Assembly (NCBI GenBank): GCA_015680685.1 | Contig: MNCI01016482.1 | Span: 246,498 to 291,152, forward strand | Direction: 5' to 3' | Source of the DNA: Gnetum montanum | Taxonomy: Eukaryota > Streptophyta > Gnetopsida > Gnetales > Gnetaceae | DNA: 44,655 nucleotides | Part shown: piece after piece, positions 10,578-23,200 of the stretch | How positions within the stretch are numbered: the stretch's first letter is position 1 | Layout: every line of letters begins with the position of its first letter | Notes under the pieces: model-generated | Told to the model about the DNA's origin: nothing | The model's database searches: none | Seen by the model: the letters and a program-made list of their open reading frames with translations, nothing else | Program-made: the position numbers and the translations under genes

Positions 10578-11475
10578 TGATGAGTGGCGACTAGACCCTA
10601 CACCCAACCATACGAATCACTAAGTATTCATGCTCGATCTAGTCAAATTCTATGGACTTATAGCCTTCTAAGTACACTAGTCTCTAGGATGTGAAACTAA
10701 CCATTACAATCATTATCTTCCCAATTACACTTGTGAAATGAAAAGGTATGGCCAAGTGCAACTAAGGCATATGATTTTTATCATTTTTATGTTTTATGTT
10801 TTAAGTCACCTAAGGATAAAAAATAATGAATAAAATAATTAAATTGCTAATTTAATCTAACTAGCTACACCTAACTAATCCCAACATAAGCATCCATTCC
10901 CACTTTCCGTACACATCCTAAACACATTTAACTCTACTGGATTACCAAAGGTTAAGTGTTACTAGGCTTATTAAGCACCAAGCATATGCTCAAAGTGGTT
11001 GTACTCATGTGCTTAATTAGTTTCTATTTAATTTAGCTTATTTGGTTACTTAATTACTTAAAGCATTAATGAAAATTGCATAAAACATTAAATGCATAAA
11101 TAAACAATTCATCTATTTCAAAGTGTTGCAAGGTTTATTAGAAAGTTTGTCTTTATTGTCACACACACTACTGTGCTTAGGTACAATAGTGCTTGAATAA
11201 AGATTCGTACACTCTTTGACTTCTTCTGTAAGTACTTAGAGAAATATTCTAACCTTCAAGCAAGAAAATTGCAAGATCTCTACTAGTACTATGACCAAAG
11301 ATGCCATAAACATGGTAGGTGAGTGCATATTTATAGGAAAAAATAGACACTACATCGACAATGCCATGTTGATGCATCAAATCCCACATTGACATGACTG
11401 TGTTAATGGGGTCATGTTGATGGGGCCATGTCAACTATGCCTCATCAAAGAAACCCAAGAAAACACGACTCATCA
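10578..11475 (-). repeat. 3' LTR of E2 (898 bp)
   Basis: It begins TGATGAGTGG and ends ACTCATCA on the plus strand, an 8-base inverted terminal repeat shared by all E1-family LTRs here. A TATA box on the coding (minus) strand is at 11328-11335. The U3 part (about 11360-11460) repeats a GTTGATGGGG/GCCATGTCAAC theme instead of the GATATCGC words of E1. Confidence 0.88.
11328..11335 (-). promoter_or_regulatory. TATA box of the E2 3' LTR
   Basis: TATAAATA on the minus strand, in the same relative place as the TATA box of the other E2 LTR (33253-33260). Confidence 0.6.
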
Positions 11476-11488
11476 TACCCCCATGATT
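11476..11488 (-). other. Polypurine tract of E2
   Basis: On the minus strand AATCATGGGGGTA runs directly into the LTR start TGATGAGT. It is preceded by GAGGATGAGTTTTCATTC, which is nearly the same as in E1 (6011-6028). Confidence 0.7.
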
Positions 11489-11703
11489 GAATGAAAACTC
11501 ATCCTCAAGTAGACAAAAGGAGAAACAAGCTTTCTACAAGATTTAGAGAAGGTATGAGATTATAAACTAACTATTGACATTCACAAACACAGAAACAAAT
11601 AAACACTAAGTGCTCAAGTGTATGGATTTACAATCATTACAAAATTTTGGTGTTCAAGACAACAAAATTGAACACCAGGATAAAAATGACAAATAAAACT
11701 CCT

Positions 11704-14569
11704 CTAATGGTGTGAAGATGAGGAAGACATTCAAACCATCCTAAGTAGTGGAGATTCCTGGGGCTCTAAAGGACCTTCTCTTGCTTTAGGTGCACATAGT
11801 GGTTGAGGTGGTTGTGGTTGACCTACAATAGCTGCAACTTCTGATGGAAGACAAAAGGCATCCAATAGTACCTTTGTTTTCTCCTCCTTATTCCTAGGAT
11901 CATTCATGATCCATGCTACATCACCAATGTGGATCTATGTGGGAACATCCCAAGGATAGGATAGCGTTGGGAATAGCTCCTTCACATTAATGAACCAAGT
12001 AGTGAAAAGTTTATGTTCAGCATTGAACACCTTTATTACATTCTCCTAGCCAGGCTCTTAGCTGTAGATCATTGATTAGTGGAGTGCTACTTGAGAACAT
12101 CGAGTTTTTCATTTTCCACCTTCAGCTTATGCTTGGTGTCTTTGTGATGCTTGAACTCAGCTTCATAGAACAAGTATGAACTGGCCACTTGTTTCTCCAA
12201 TTTAGACCATGGCCATCTAGTAGGCAGAATCACTAGATTTTCATAATGGAGATTGACAAGCTCTATGTACTCTATCCTCTCTTCAATCTACAACTTCTCA
12301 ATGCAAATCTCCACCTTGTTGTAGTCATTAAGCCCATCAAAGATAGGCTACTAGACATCACCTCCTTCCTTGAGTTGTTGGAGGGCCATATTAACTTTTG
12401 GCTTTGCCATCTGAATATTTTTTTCATTGATTTTTTTCGTAGAACAACCTAATCTCTGTAGTGATTTTTGACTCTCGTAAACTTGAGAGCCTCATTTTTC
12501 TAGGCGTTTACCTCTATTGTAGATTTTTGGTGAAGGGCCTAGACTTCCTCCATGGAGAGATTTCTATTTTTGACTACTAATCTTCTTAGTTCATGATTCA
12601 CTCTGGCTAGCTACCCTTGCTATTAATGAATAAATCTTTCATTTGCTACTTCTACACATCAACATTATGTAAGCAATGATTTTCTAAAGTTACAGTTACA
12701 TTCTCATGATGAGTATGGTCTAAGGCCTTTTGGATATTATGCATGGTGGCTTTAACCAAGGATTGATCAAATATTGCCATCTCCTTTGCATCCTTAACCT
12801 TCTTGAGCTTGTCCTGAACTTGTTGAAAAGTTTCTTCATGGATTAGTGCAAGGTTGACAAGCACAGGAGCAGTAAGGTGAGGTCTTAGTTTAGTAACCTC
12901 CATAGCCAAGTGTTGGTTTTGAGCTTATGCTATTTTGAGTTTGCCCTCTATGATAATGCATTTTTGCCTTACTTCTAACAACTCCAATTAGATTACAATG
13001 ATTATATCCAAAAGGTTAAAGATATCTGAAATCAATTGCCTAGTTCCCACCAGTCAGTCCAGCAACTCCTCATGCAGGGTTGTGTTCTATATGCCACTAA
13101 CTATTCCTATGGATGTCTACACATCTTTGAATATTGAAACATCTAGTATAGATGCAATAGGTGCATTCAATGCCTTAGTAATTATATCAACAATAACCTC
13201 TACTATTGTCTTGCAACCATGGTCCTATATTACCAAGATAGTTGTCCCCTCTCCCTTCTTCAGATGCACTAAGAAAGTAGTAGCATTCCTAGATATTTTT
13301 GGGAATTGTTGCTATTGTGAGAGAGATATTGTTACCTCTTGGGTGCTAGGATTCAATCTCGTAGGTAGATGCATTCTTTGGGCTAAGAAATCTAACCTAC
13401 CTACCTTCATCTGGTTGATGGTTTGAGCCACTTTGTTTAGGTGACTCATTATTGGATGATACACAAATGGATTGCCATCGCTCACTCTTGCTCACTACTC
13501 TTGCTCATGCAAGAGCTACTCTTAGATCTTTCACATTCGTTCAAGGGTAGTGTGGGACTTCAGCGTTGTTTTGTGAGTGGGTGGTGGAGGTGGTGGTTGC
13601 TCCTCCTCTTCCTTAGTTGTGGAAGGGATCTTATCTTTTATCATTTTTTCCCAAGAGGCAAAAGGAGCATGCCTGATTGCATTATTGATGTAGTGAACCA
13701 TTTTTCACTTTTTGCATAGTTTTTTAATGATGTAGGGAAAGGGTAGAGGCTTCATTCCATGTTTTTTTTTCTTAAATCACTTATCTATCTCTAGATAGAT
13801 TAGCTGTGAAAGGTTCATAGGGAATTTCCCACTCAGAGCAGCATGCACATAGGTGGAGAAGGTAGTCATCTTACTAGGCCTCACTATTAGATTGAGGTGA
13901 TAAGCTACTATCTTGAAATATATATGCTTTTCCAGGATGAGTGCACCATACTTTTTATGGTCCACCCCATAACATCACTAGCTACAGTTCTTCTTTACCT
14001 CTGGGCCTGCTTGTGTGGAGATCTTTACCAAATTTGTTCCAATATCAAGCAACCCAAGGGCTTGTGCAATGGCCTCCATTGAGTAGGACATCTAAATGTC
14101 CTTAATCTTCATAGTGGCTCTCGTCTGCCTATCATTCTAGAAGAGATACATCTCTCCTATGTATCATTCCCTATTGAAAAGTGATGATTGGCCACATGGG
14201 AAAGTTCTGCAACTACATCTTGACTTCTACTGGAGCATGTTCTAAGAATGGTTCAAAGTTCAATTCTTAGAGAATTGAATGTTGGATGTCACAAGGCTTG
14301 ATCTAATCAAGGAAGGTTTGAGTCAATGTGACCTCAATTCTTGGTACCATTCTAGGCAACTCATCTTGATGGGATTGTTCAATTACGGTCACTTCCTTGG
14401 AAATCTGTTTAACAGATTGAACTTTGGACTCCTTCTGAAGAGGCCCCATAACATGAGTTTCCATTGCCTATTCTTGGGCTTGTTCTTTCTAATCTCTTTT
14501 AGCTCTAGGTAATTTGTCCCTTGGTTGGGATGGTCCTCCTTCCTGCAGCCATTTTGATCTAGGTGCCAT
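11704..14569 (-). pseudogene. ORF4 of E2: long unassigned frame after pol, broken
   Basis: An ATG at 14569 opens MAPRSKWLQEGG. Allowing for in-frame stops and a few frameshifts, coding-like text continues on the minus strand to a TAG at 11704-11706, about 955 codons. The middle (13965-13777) is open for 62 codons and is moderately hydrophobic. 12909-12652 is open for 85 codons and is a Lys/Glu/Gln-rich coiled-coil-like stretch with another charged helix-like block further on. The C-terminus is Pro/Gln-rich, then Ser/His-rich. Athila-type elements often carry an envelope-like frame in this position, but I see no signal peptide or membrane segment and do not recognise the family. E1 keeps only a trace of its start (about 5680). 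Confidence 0.6.
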
Positions 14570-16440
14570 CTATTATTAGAACATGACCAAGGATTAGAAC
14601 TTAATGTGTAACTTTGAAATATTTGGAATACCTTATCTCTTGAGTTAGTTACATTTGGCTAAGTTGTGATCATGGCTAGTTTTATTATTTTAATATTATT
14701 TTATTATTATCTGATTAAATAGGTTACCAAAGTGTGTTGGAGGGATTTAACTCTCATTCCATGGTATTTTAATATTATTGATTCATTAAACACTTTAGGG
14801 AGTCAGAAAATTTTTGAAAAATTTAGTCATTGAAAACGTAAGGTTTTTTGGCCCCCATGATGTATAACATACCTTGGAAAGCTGCAAGATTGGAGAATGG
14901 ATTGAATTAAATGAATGGTTTAAAAGTTATGGGCTTTGGAAGGTTTTAAGCTCTGAAAAATTACAAAAACCCCAATTACATTTGAAGGAAATGGCAAAAA
15001 ATTCCTTAGTTATGGGTGCTATATATAGAATTTTTCCCATGCATCAAGTGGGCCTCATCGATAGGGCCTAGTCAATGTAATTAGCTACATTGATTGGGCC
15101 TAGTCAACATAGATATTAACAATAATTGACCAAGTAAAAATTCAAAAAATATAAGGAGTTTTTGCACAAAATTGGAATTTAATGAAAGCCTAAAAAGTTA
15201 AGAACATAATGGGATGCAGAAAGAGGATTTGATAGTTCATAAAAATAAAATAATTGATTAAAGAATGCAATTTTATTAGAGAAATGCATTAAGGAGGTTA
15301 CAATTGGATGTAACCAATGGGGAATGTAGATGATTTGATTGTAAAAATGCCTAAGAATAAAGAAATTAACTAGCCCAACTAAGAGCTATGCAAGTGGGTC
15401 CTCCCCATAGAAAGCTTATGATCTTTTTTGCCCTTACATAACCTCAACCCAAGGAGTCTTTGGGTCCCAAAATTGATGAATGGTGATGAAAAGTTAAGGA
15501 TCAAATGTAGAAGCATCTACCCAAGACTTTCAACATGTCAAACTAAGACATGAACAAAAACATGGAAATCAGTAGTGAGGTGAGTTATGGAGATCATTGA
15601 TGGATGAGATAGAGAGTGGAATGGATTTCCTAATCGTGGTCACATGAAGTTCCTTGTGAATTTTATGGTTAAATGATCCGATAAAGTCCATCCTTAGTCC
15701 AGATCAAAATCAACCACTTTCAGTGACTTTGCATTGCCACTCTAGGACTGGTCCATCTCCTCAAGACACAAGAATGCTTTCATAGATAACCACCACTCCT
15801 TATTTGAGAATAAAAGAGAAGCAAGAAGTGAGAAAGGGCCTTAGTTAAAGGGGACCTTTAGGCATGGTTAACATGTCTTTCTAGTCCCATAACCAATGTT
15901 TGTAGCCCATTATTTTATCTATGGGATGTGTTTTGAATTCCCATAATGTTTTTTTTTTTTGGGTTTTTGGATGGGAACCACACCATGTAAAGACTTATTC
16001 AACATTTTGTTATTGGTTGATACAAAATGGTAAGAAATCTATGAAAAAACATATGTACTCAAGTAAGTAGAAAGTAACAAAGCAAACAACTATAGCATCC
16101 CTATGTCTTGTTGGTAATAAAGCACTTTATTAGAAAATAAGAAAATTTCACACCACAATAAAGTAAAATATACAAGAAATTGTAAAAATATTCAAGGAGG
16201 GTAGAACATAATAACTATGTTGTAAAACAAAAAAGTGTAAAAAATTAATAAAGTGTAAAAAAAAAATTGTAAAACAAAAAGGTAGAAAAAATTAGGAGTC
16301 ATTTAAATGCTTAACATGGATGGTCATCTTCCCTATGATTGAGTTGGAAGAAGGAGATTCACAAAATTGAGTGTGGTCATCCATCCATTGAGGTGTTGCT
16401 TGCACTAGCTTGTTTATGATCATGGAAACTTTTTAGTTGT
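14570..16440 (-). other. Spacer of E2 between integrase and ORF4
   Basis: AT-rich with no domain. It holds conserved blocks shared with E1 (near 15.9, 15.7 and 16.3 kb), a T-run at about 15949-15960, a weak TTGTTTTACAC-type array (16130-16290) and a polypurine-like motif at 14849-14862. In other post-pol elements such a spacer carries a splice or promoter signal for the downstream frame; none can be proven here. Confidence 0.5.
14849..14862 (-). other. Internal polypurine-tract-like motif of E2
   Basis: CATCATGGGGGCCA on the minus strand repeats the core of the terminal tract (11476-11488). It lies about 280 bases before the ORF4 ATG, a position like that of the 5456-5470 motif in E1. Confidence 0.45.
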
Positions 16441-17565
16441 TGCATGTTGACTAGCTATTTCTTGATTGGGCTCTCAAGTTTGTAAATTAACATGATCCCC
16501 GAAGAAAAGGTTTCATAAATGATGTAAGGCCCTTCCCACAATGTTTGGAACTTATTTTGTTGAGGTACATGTGTGTGGTTCTAGTAGAGGACCTGATCTC
16601 CAAGTTGAAATTTTACCTTCCGTATTCTAAGGTCATGGTGTTATTTACTAAATGTTTTGTGCACTTCATTCAAAGATAAGGCTATTAACAGAGTTTCATC
16701 TATCATGTTAAGGTTGATCATTCTCTCTTTTTGTGCTAAGCTTAGGTCATGGTCCAGGTCATAGGCTATTGAAAGTGTACAAAGATCAGATTAAATTAGA
16801 AGAGGTGGTAATTTTCCATACACTAGCTCATAGGGAGAGTAGCCTATAGGGAGTTTCCATGTTGAATAGTATGATTAGAGGGAATCATTGAGTTTTGTGC
16901 TCTAGTCTCTCCTATATTTTCTAATTATTCTTGTTAAGATTTTTGTGATCTCCCTATTGATAACCTTTAATTGACCATTAGCTTGGAGGTGGTAGGATGT
17001 TGTTAATTTATGCTCAATCCATAAGCATTGCATGAGCTTGTGAAAGGTAGCACCTATAAAGTGAGTACCATTGTTAGAAATTAGTGCACATGGCACTCCA
17101 AACCTGTTTACAAAATTTTGTTGTACAAACCGTGCAACACTAGAAGATGTACAATTGGTGATGGTTGTTGCTTCTACACATTTGGTATAATAGTCAACAA
17201 TGACTACTATGTATGAATTTTCATTTGACATGAGTGTGATGGGATCCATGAAGTCTATACCCGAGATGTTGAAGGGTTCAAATGGTTGGATCCACTATTG
17301 AAGCCCCTTCATTCAAGTGGTCATCCCACCATCTTGTTGATAGTGTTCACAAGAGCAAAAAAATTAGTGGGAATTCCTAAAGATTGTTGGCTGGTAATAC
17401 CCTACCATCAAGATCTTAATGGTCATGCATCTCCCTACATAGTGGTCCCAATAAATATCCTCATGAGCATCTTGGAGAACACATAGTTGAGCAGCATTAG
17501 GAAAACATCTAAGAATTAGGCCATTGATGCACACCTTGTAAAGGTGTTCATTAATCTCCATGAAG
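16440..17565 (-). pseudogene. Integrase domain of E2
   Basis: From the right, about 17560-17350 carries the HHCC zinc-binding region with a HEDIYWDHYVGRC-type segment and, after a stop, CSCEHYQQDGG. The catalytic core (17249-16902 open for 115 codons) begins GIDFMDPI, VVIVDYYTKCVEA, keeps the first Asp, but reads ISNNGTHF where SDNGTHF is expected and GQLKVINREI where GQAEVxNREI is expected. The second Asp is thus Asn and the Glu is Lys, both explained by G-to-A change. Downstream, about 16620-16510 gives FQLGDQVLY, then a short gap, KFQTLWEGPYII, the GPY/F module of Ty3/gypsy integrases. Catalytically dead. Confidence 0.88.
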
Positions 17566-17869
17566 TGTTTGGCATGATGAAGAAGCTATTATTTCTTCTG
17601 AAGTCTAGGTCTTATGACATCTCTTGAGTGAGAAGATAAGTGAGGATGCCATTGTACCATTTTGGTTCAACGAGCACTTGTTCATTTATTTCACCAGTAA
17701 AGAGGAGTTTATTAGGAAATTGATTAAAGAGTTGGCTCTTATCCTCTTTTTTGTCCCATTGTAATTGAGACAAGTGATAAATGACCACATTCTTAGTTTC
17801 CTTTCGATCTACCATTGTAAAATCAAACTCCTACAAGATCACTAGCCATCATATAAGATGGGGGCTCAT

Positions 17870-19060
17870 GGTTGGTTTATTCATTAGGAAGCAAATGGAA
17901 CTATGGTCAATGTACATAAACACTTTGTATCCAAGCACATAGTACCCAAATGTTTCCATGGCATACACCACTACCATGAGCTCTTTTTCCATTCTGGTGT
18001 AATTGAGCTATGCATCCACAATGCTTTGGCTTATGTAGTGGATGTTTTTTATCATCCAACTACATAAGCACACCTGCCAAGGCATAGTTTGATACCTCTA
18101 TCATAATGTAAAATGGTTAGAACTAATTAGGTGCTCGTAGAATTAGAGTCTCCACAAGATTCTCCTTAAGCTATTGGAATGCATTTTCTCATTTCTTTGT
18201 ACATATGAATGAAGCATCTTTATTTATTAGCTTAACCAATGGTTTCACAATCTTAAAGAAATTCTCTATGAATTACCAGTAGTAGCCAGTTTGTCTAAAG
18301 AATGACTAGACATCTTTAATGATTTTTGATTGGCAGGTTATTCCTTCGATGACCCTAATCTTTTTAATGTTCATCTTAATCCATGCTTGTGAGATTCTGT
18401 GCCCCAACACAATGCCTTCTTAGATCATAAGATGGTTCTTTTGCTAACTGAGCTGAAGATTGGTCTCTAAACATATTTTAAGCACTTTCTCAAGGTGATT
18501 CAAGGCTTGCTCCAATGTAGCAACATAGGTGACCATGAAAACTTCCATCCCACTACCAATATACTACTGAAAAATGCTTAGGATCAAGCATTGGAAAGTT
18601 ACATGGGTATTGCATAGACCAAAGGGCATATGACAATATGCAAAAGTTCCCTAGGGACTTGTGAATGTTTTTTTTCCTGATCCTTAGGTGTGATCTAAAT
18701 TTGGTTATAGCCATTATAACCATCTAAAAAGCTATAATAGCAATGTCCAGAAATAGTGTTCAACACCTATTCCACAAATGGCGATGGAAAATGATATTTG
18801 AATGTCACCATGTTAAATAGCCTAAAATCAACATAGACCCATAATTTCCATCTTTCTTTGGCACAATTACAAGTGTACTAACCCACTCACTACCTACAAT
18901 TGGATAGATGAACCCTGCCTTCAGGAGTTGTTCAATTTCCTCTTTGATAATTTGCTTCAATTTGGGATTCAACCACCATTGTGGTTGCCTCTTTAGCTTC
19001 ATGGCCAAATCAGTATAGATGTGATGTTGGCATATAAGAGGATCAATTGTTGTCAATTTA
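17870..19060 (-). pseudogene. Reverse transcriptase and RNase H of E2
   Basis: 19056-18805 is open and gives EEIEQLLKAGFIYPIVGSEW, then VSTLVIVPKKDG, the first RT blocks of Athila-like pol. Further along, in shifted frames, come a MPFGLCNTHVTFQ block (about 18650-18600; usual MPFGLCNAPATFQ) and MEVFMVTYVATLEQAL (about 18555-18510), where the catalytic DD is replaced by VT. RNase H follows near 18.1-17.9 kb with LAGVLMxLDDKKHPL. This part would copy element RNA into DNA; here it is inactive by both stops and active-site loss. Confidence 0.85.
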
Positions 19061-19559
19061 GGATATGACCAAGCAAAGGTTGTTGGCCCATTTATTCACC
19101 ACCTTCAATAACATCCTTTTTTTGCGTAGGAGCAAGGTTAGAATTAATTATCATCAACTTGCCATTTTTCAAAAATACATATTCCATGCTAGTAGGTAGA
19201 GTTTTCAACTTTAAGGGCTCCTATTTAAAATTGTCACGGATTTCCAACTCTCCCCAATTGGTATCATCAAGTTCATCATTAGAGAGTTGGCGATGACCTT
19301 GCTCCAATTCATCCATGCCTTCAACATAGGCATAAGTTAGGATCTTAGTACACTCAATGCAAAGTGTGTTGCTTTCAGAATCAGTTGTTAGCTAGTGGGT
19401 GACCTATTATTTTGTGGTTGCTATGTATAGGAACTTTTGGATTTTAGATTCATATGCACACTGTCTATATACTTTGATTGACATTCTTTTGATAGAGTAG
19501 AGTTTTTGTACACAATTACACCCAGTATTGTTATATGTGATGCATAAAACTTACTTTTT

Positions 19560-20099
19560 CTCAATATTTCCAAATGCATTTTCCTTGGAAATATATAAAG
19601 AAAGATCTCTAATGTCCATTTGTGCATCAATAGTGCTCAACCAAGCCCTTCCCATAATGATTAGGAAGTTCCCCTTGTAATTGTCAACTTTGATCACCAT
19701 GAAATTGGTAGGATATGATCACCCATAGACAGTGGTTATAATGTCCTTCATTAATCCCAAGGAAATAGTGATGGATTGATCTACTAATTCTAAATGGATA
19801 TTTCTCTTCTTGAGAGGAGGTAGGTTCTATGCATTGTACATTTCATGGAAAATTAGATTAACATCAAAACCTTAATAGAGAAGAGCCTTGCATGGCTCAT
19901 TTCTTGCAATTTGCAAGTAGATAAGAGGACTTCCAAGATTAGATCTATTCTTGGAAAGGTTACTAACTTTGATCCAATTAGATCTAGTGTGGGTTAACAT
20001 GATTGTGAAAAACTTGGGAGGCATTTGGTTTGAAGGGCTTTCAAAAGGAATGGATGCAGAGGATGAAGGAGATACAGAATGACTAGTTGCATAAGTCAA
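19560..20099 (-). pseudogene. Retropepsin domain of E2
   Basis: Reading minus: NLGSPLIYLQIARNEPCKALLY, a stop where Asp is expected, then GFDVNLIFHEMYNA and, 70 residues later, NFLIIMGRAWLSTIDA. It aligns almost residue by residue with the E1 protease (3197-3745), which keeps the DSG triad. The 5' part of this frame (20099-19990) is Ser/Pro-rich linker from gag. Confidence 0.8.
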
Positions 20100-20229
20100 T
20101 GAGGTCTTTGTAGGGCTATTGATTTGGAATAATGATCTTTTATGGGATCTAGGTTCTAAACCACTTGGCTAAGAAGCTGTTTGTAAGTTTATAGCCCTGG
20201 TAGCACTACGTTGTTGTGGCTATGCAGGA

Positions 20230-22250
20230 ATCTTGCCCTGCATGGATAGAGTAAATGGTAATTAGGTTAAGGGTGGAGGAACATGTGGTGAAAAATGAGA
20301 AGAGTGATAAGAGTATGAGGATTCCCCTCTAGAAGATGGAGAATAAGTTTTGTAGTACTCTGAAGGGTAGTAGTGATGTTAAAAATAAGCATTACTAACA
20401 GAGTCATATGGAGACATGGGTTGCTAAACATAGTACCCATACAGATCTGGCTACTTGTAAGGGTATTTCTTCCTTGGTGGTGGCATCCCCCACGATTGTG
20501 GATGCTGCCACTAATGTTACTGCTCATATGATTGTGGTGGAGTTTCACTTGGATAATAAGCTTATTATTGCTAGTGGAACTACCTTGGATTGCCTTGAGG
20601 ATAAGGTAATCTTTTGGGTGCTTTCTTTCACGCCAGTCTAGAATTTAGAGCATAAGTCCCAGATTCTTGTAAGTGTGAAATAGTAGGGCAACATCCCTTG
20701 GGATGTTCATATTGGTAGATGTAACATCCACCACCATCATCTGATTTTAATCCCACAACCTCTTCTACTGCAACAACTTTACCCTTATCCCTTTGGTAGG
20801 CACATTCAGCTTCCTCCCTTCTCCTATGGTCATGATCACTAACTTGCTCTTTGGATTCTTCTGCAATTTTTAGAGCTATTTGAAATTTTTTATCCAAAGT
20901 TTCCCACATTTTGTCAACTTTAGCCAAGATTTTAGATAGATTTTTGAATTGAGAAGGTTTTTCGCTACACCATTTCATTAAGTGGTGCCTCCCCTTCATT
21001 GTCACAAAATCAAACCTTCCTTTTTCTAATGGAAGGGTCTCGATTATAATCCTTAGCAATTTCCCATTTCCTCAACTTATCTTGTTCTTTTACAACCTAC
21101 TCAATTAGCCTTTGAATCTGATGGGCTCTTAGTTCTAATAGTCTCCCTTTGGCATAAGCCCTAAGAGTTCTCCTCATTTCTCATCAAAGTCCATCTATGA
21201 TATGGCAAAGCTACTCCCGTTGAGAATAACCATGACTAGGACATTTGAGCAAAAGGAAATAATACCTACCCATGGCTACATCCAAGGGTTCATGTGTTCC
21301 TTGTTGATAACCTTGGATTTTCTTTCTCAAATTAGATACTTTGGAGTACGTCTAATATTTTTCATTGAATAACTCAAGCATTGTACTCTATTTGTGAATT
21401 GATTTTGGCTCTACGGAGTGGTACCAACTTTCTGCTTCTTTTATGAGTATCTTGAGAAATAGTTTAAGCTTCTACTAATCGTTTTCTATGTTCTACAAGG
21501 CATAAGCATCATGAAAGGCTTGAAGATGGATTTATGGATTCGAGTTATATCCCCCCTCAAATTTAGAGATATTGTTCATATCCAACCTCTTAATTCTACT
21601 ATCTTTCAAATGCCTAGTTGGAATTCTAACTACCTCTGCAATGTTTAGCATGCTTTGATTGCACCACCATGGTATCTACCACCTCCTCTCCACTTTTCTC
21701 GGTCATGACCATCAAGTTTATGGTCATTGTGATGCTTTCCCAAGCCCTTGCCTTGCCTTCCACTTTTGCATAAACCCGCATTATTGATAGTGGAGTGTAA
21801 GTGTGGGTTCAAGATCCCTTCACTGGAGTCAAGGGATGGAGAATCTTCATGTTAAGAAGCCCCAAAGGAAGGATCCTCCTTATCATTTTGGTTTAGTAGG
21901 AACAAGGGATTAATGAACTGTTTCCCCTTCATAGCTTCATGACACTTTTTCTAGTGCCGATCTCATTTGCATTGTGTTTTTGTGGAACGGTAGCTCGATA
22001 ATCATGGTCCTGCACAATGTATTCATCATGGAGATCATGGATACCCAACATCTTAAGATTTTGGAGCAACATCCGAGGAACAAATTGGTCAGGAGGCAAC
22101 ACAACATTACCCTCTATATCTCTCCACCACAGTTGTTCATCTTCATGTAGGATGAAGGTAAAATTAGGTACAAACACATCTAGATGAGTGTACATCACTT
22201 TGAATTCTTGGGGCACTAATGATTTTGACTCATCATGCCTATGAGAAGAA
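20230..22250 (-). pseudogene. gag: gag relic of E2
   Basis: The open segment 22216-21929 begins MPQEFKVMYTHLDVFVPNF and would be the N-terminal part; an upstream in-frame start is possible. After several stops, about 21560-21250 reads as Retrotrans_gag (ESWYHSVEPKSI, KWSTMLELFNEKYS, CPSHGYS). 21059-20628 is an open, charged, helix-like tail (KVDKMWETLDKKFQIALKI) that parallels DQLWDSLDSRLEIVLKIVEE in E1. 20548-20267 is His/Asn/Thr-rich. This is the same gag family as E1, with no zinc knuckle seen in either. Confidence 0.78.
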
Positions 22251-22312
22251 GAAATTTTGGATTAAATAAAAATTCAATGTGCTTAAATTATGATTATAAT
22301 TATTTTTTTTTC

Positions 22313-22317
22313 GAATT
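22313..22317. other. Left target-site duplication of E3 (gaatt)
   Basis: gaatt precedes the E3 LTR; gaatc follows the other LTR at 32401-32405. Four of five bases agree. Confidence 0.65.
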
Positions 22318-22921
22318 TGTACTGACCTAAATTGTCGGTGTAAGGCTGGAAAGGAAACAAACACCGAGAGATCGTTGGATAGCCACAGTTGACCCTACCT
22401 TCACTCGAGGATAAGCTGGAAAAGTAAACAAAGGTAGAGTACCTTGGATGGTCCACACGCAGATCAACCAAGGACTTCCCCGAGCGTAAGCTACGGCTAG
22501 CACTGCGGTTATCGTAAACGGGATGTAAATGGAATGCAAACAACAATATGAAATGTAAACAGAGCATATTGAATTTTAAATAAAGCGTAAACAGAGCTAT
22601 TTTGTAAACAAAGCATAAACCGAAGTAAATAATGTAAATGGAAGGCAATAATGAAACTGTATTGTATTGCTTAAACAGGAATATGCACCGGTCAAAGCGT
22701 AGTTGCACACGTGTGGATGGCAAGTCAAACGCCTAGCCCCTGAATGATATGATGCGATGATGTGACGATGAAATGGGATGAACATGAGAAATACTTGGAA
22801 GCCAAAAATCAGGTTTGCCAAGCACCCAAGGATTGCAAATTCTTTCCTTCTTCAGAGTTGCCAATCTCTCCAATTTTTTCCTCCCAATTTTTTGCCTCCT
22901 AGTTTATGTGAATTGATAGGG

Positions 22922-22929
22922 TATTTATA
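22922..22929 (-). promoter_or_regulatory. TATA box of the E3 3' LTR
   Basis: TATAAATA on the minus strand, context CCTATAAATACC; repeated at 31370-31377 in the other LTR. Confidence 0.65.
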
Positions 22930-22949
22930 GGGTTAGGCTAGGTGCTGGA

Positions 22950-23200
22950 TAGTTGCATTCTTTGACTAGGTTCAATGTATCTGTGTTTGGATAGTTGTGT
23001 ATGAGTTGGATGTGTGTTGAAAAGCTACATTCTTAACTAGGTTCAATGTATCTGTGTTGGATAGTTGTGCACGAGTTGAATGTATGTTGCCAAGCTACAT
23101 TCTTGACCAAGTTCAATGTATCTGTGTTGGATAGTTGTGCACGTGTTGGATGTGTGCTGGATATTTGTCTTCTTTGACCAGATTCAATGTATCTCACAAT
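22950..23200 (-). repeat. Tandem array in the E3 3' LTR, unit about 71 bp, about 4 copies
   Basis: The anchor TTCAATGTATCT recurs at 22971, 23042, 23112 and 23184 (spacing 71, 70, 72), each followed by a GGATAGTTGT-type segment in all but the last. Matching anchors in the other LTR are at 31419, 31490, 31560 and 31631. The array lies just downstream of the TATA box on the element strand or overlaps the transcript start. Confidence 0.85.

Noticed and set aside
11704-14569. Calling ORF4 an envelope gene
   Set aside because: Only the position after pol supports this. No signal peptide, membrane segment or fusion-type region can be seen.
22283-22821. Frames of 70-146 codons on the minus strand at the E3 LTR
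   Set aside because: They lie inside the LTR and recur as shifted fragments in the other LTR (30824-31171), so they reflect repeat sequence, not a gene.
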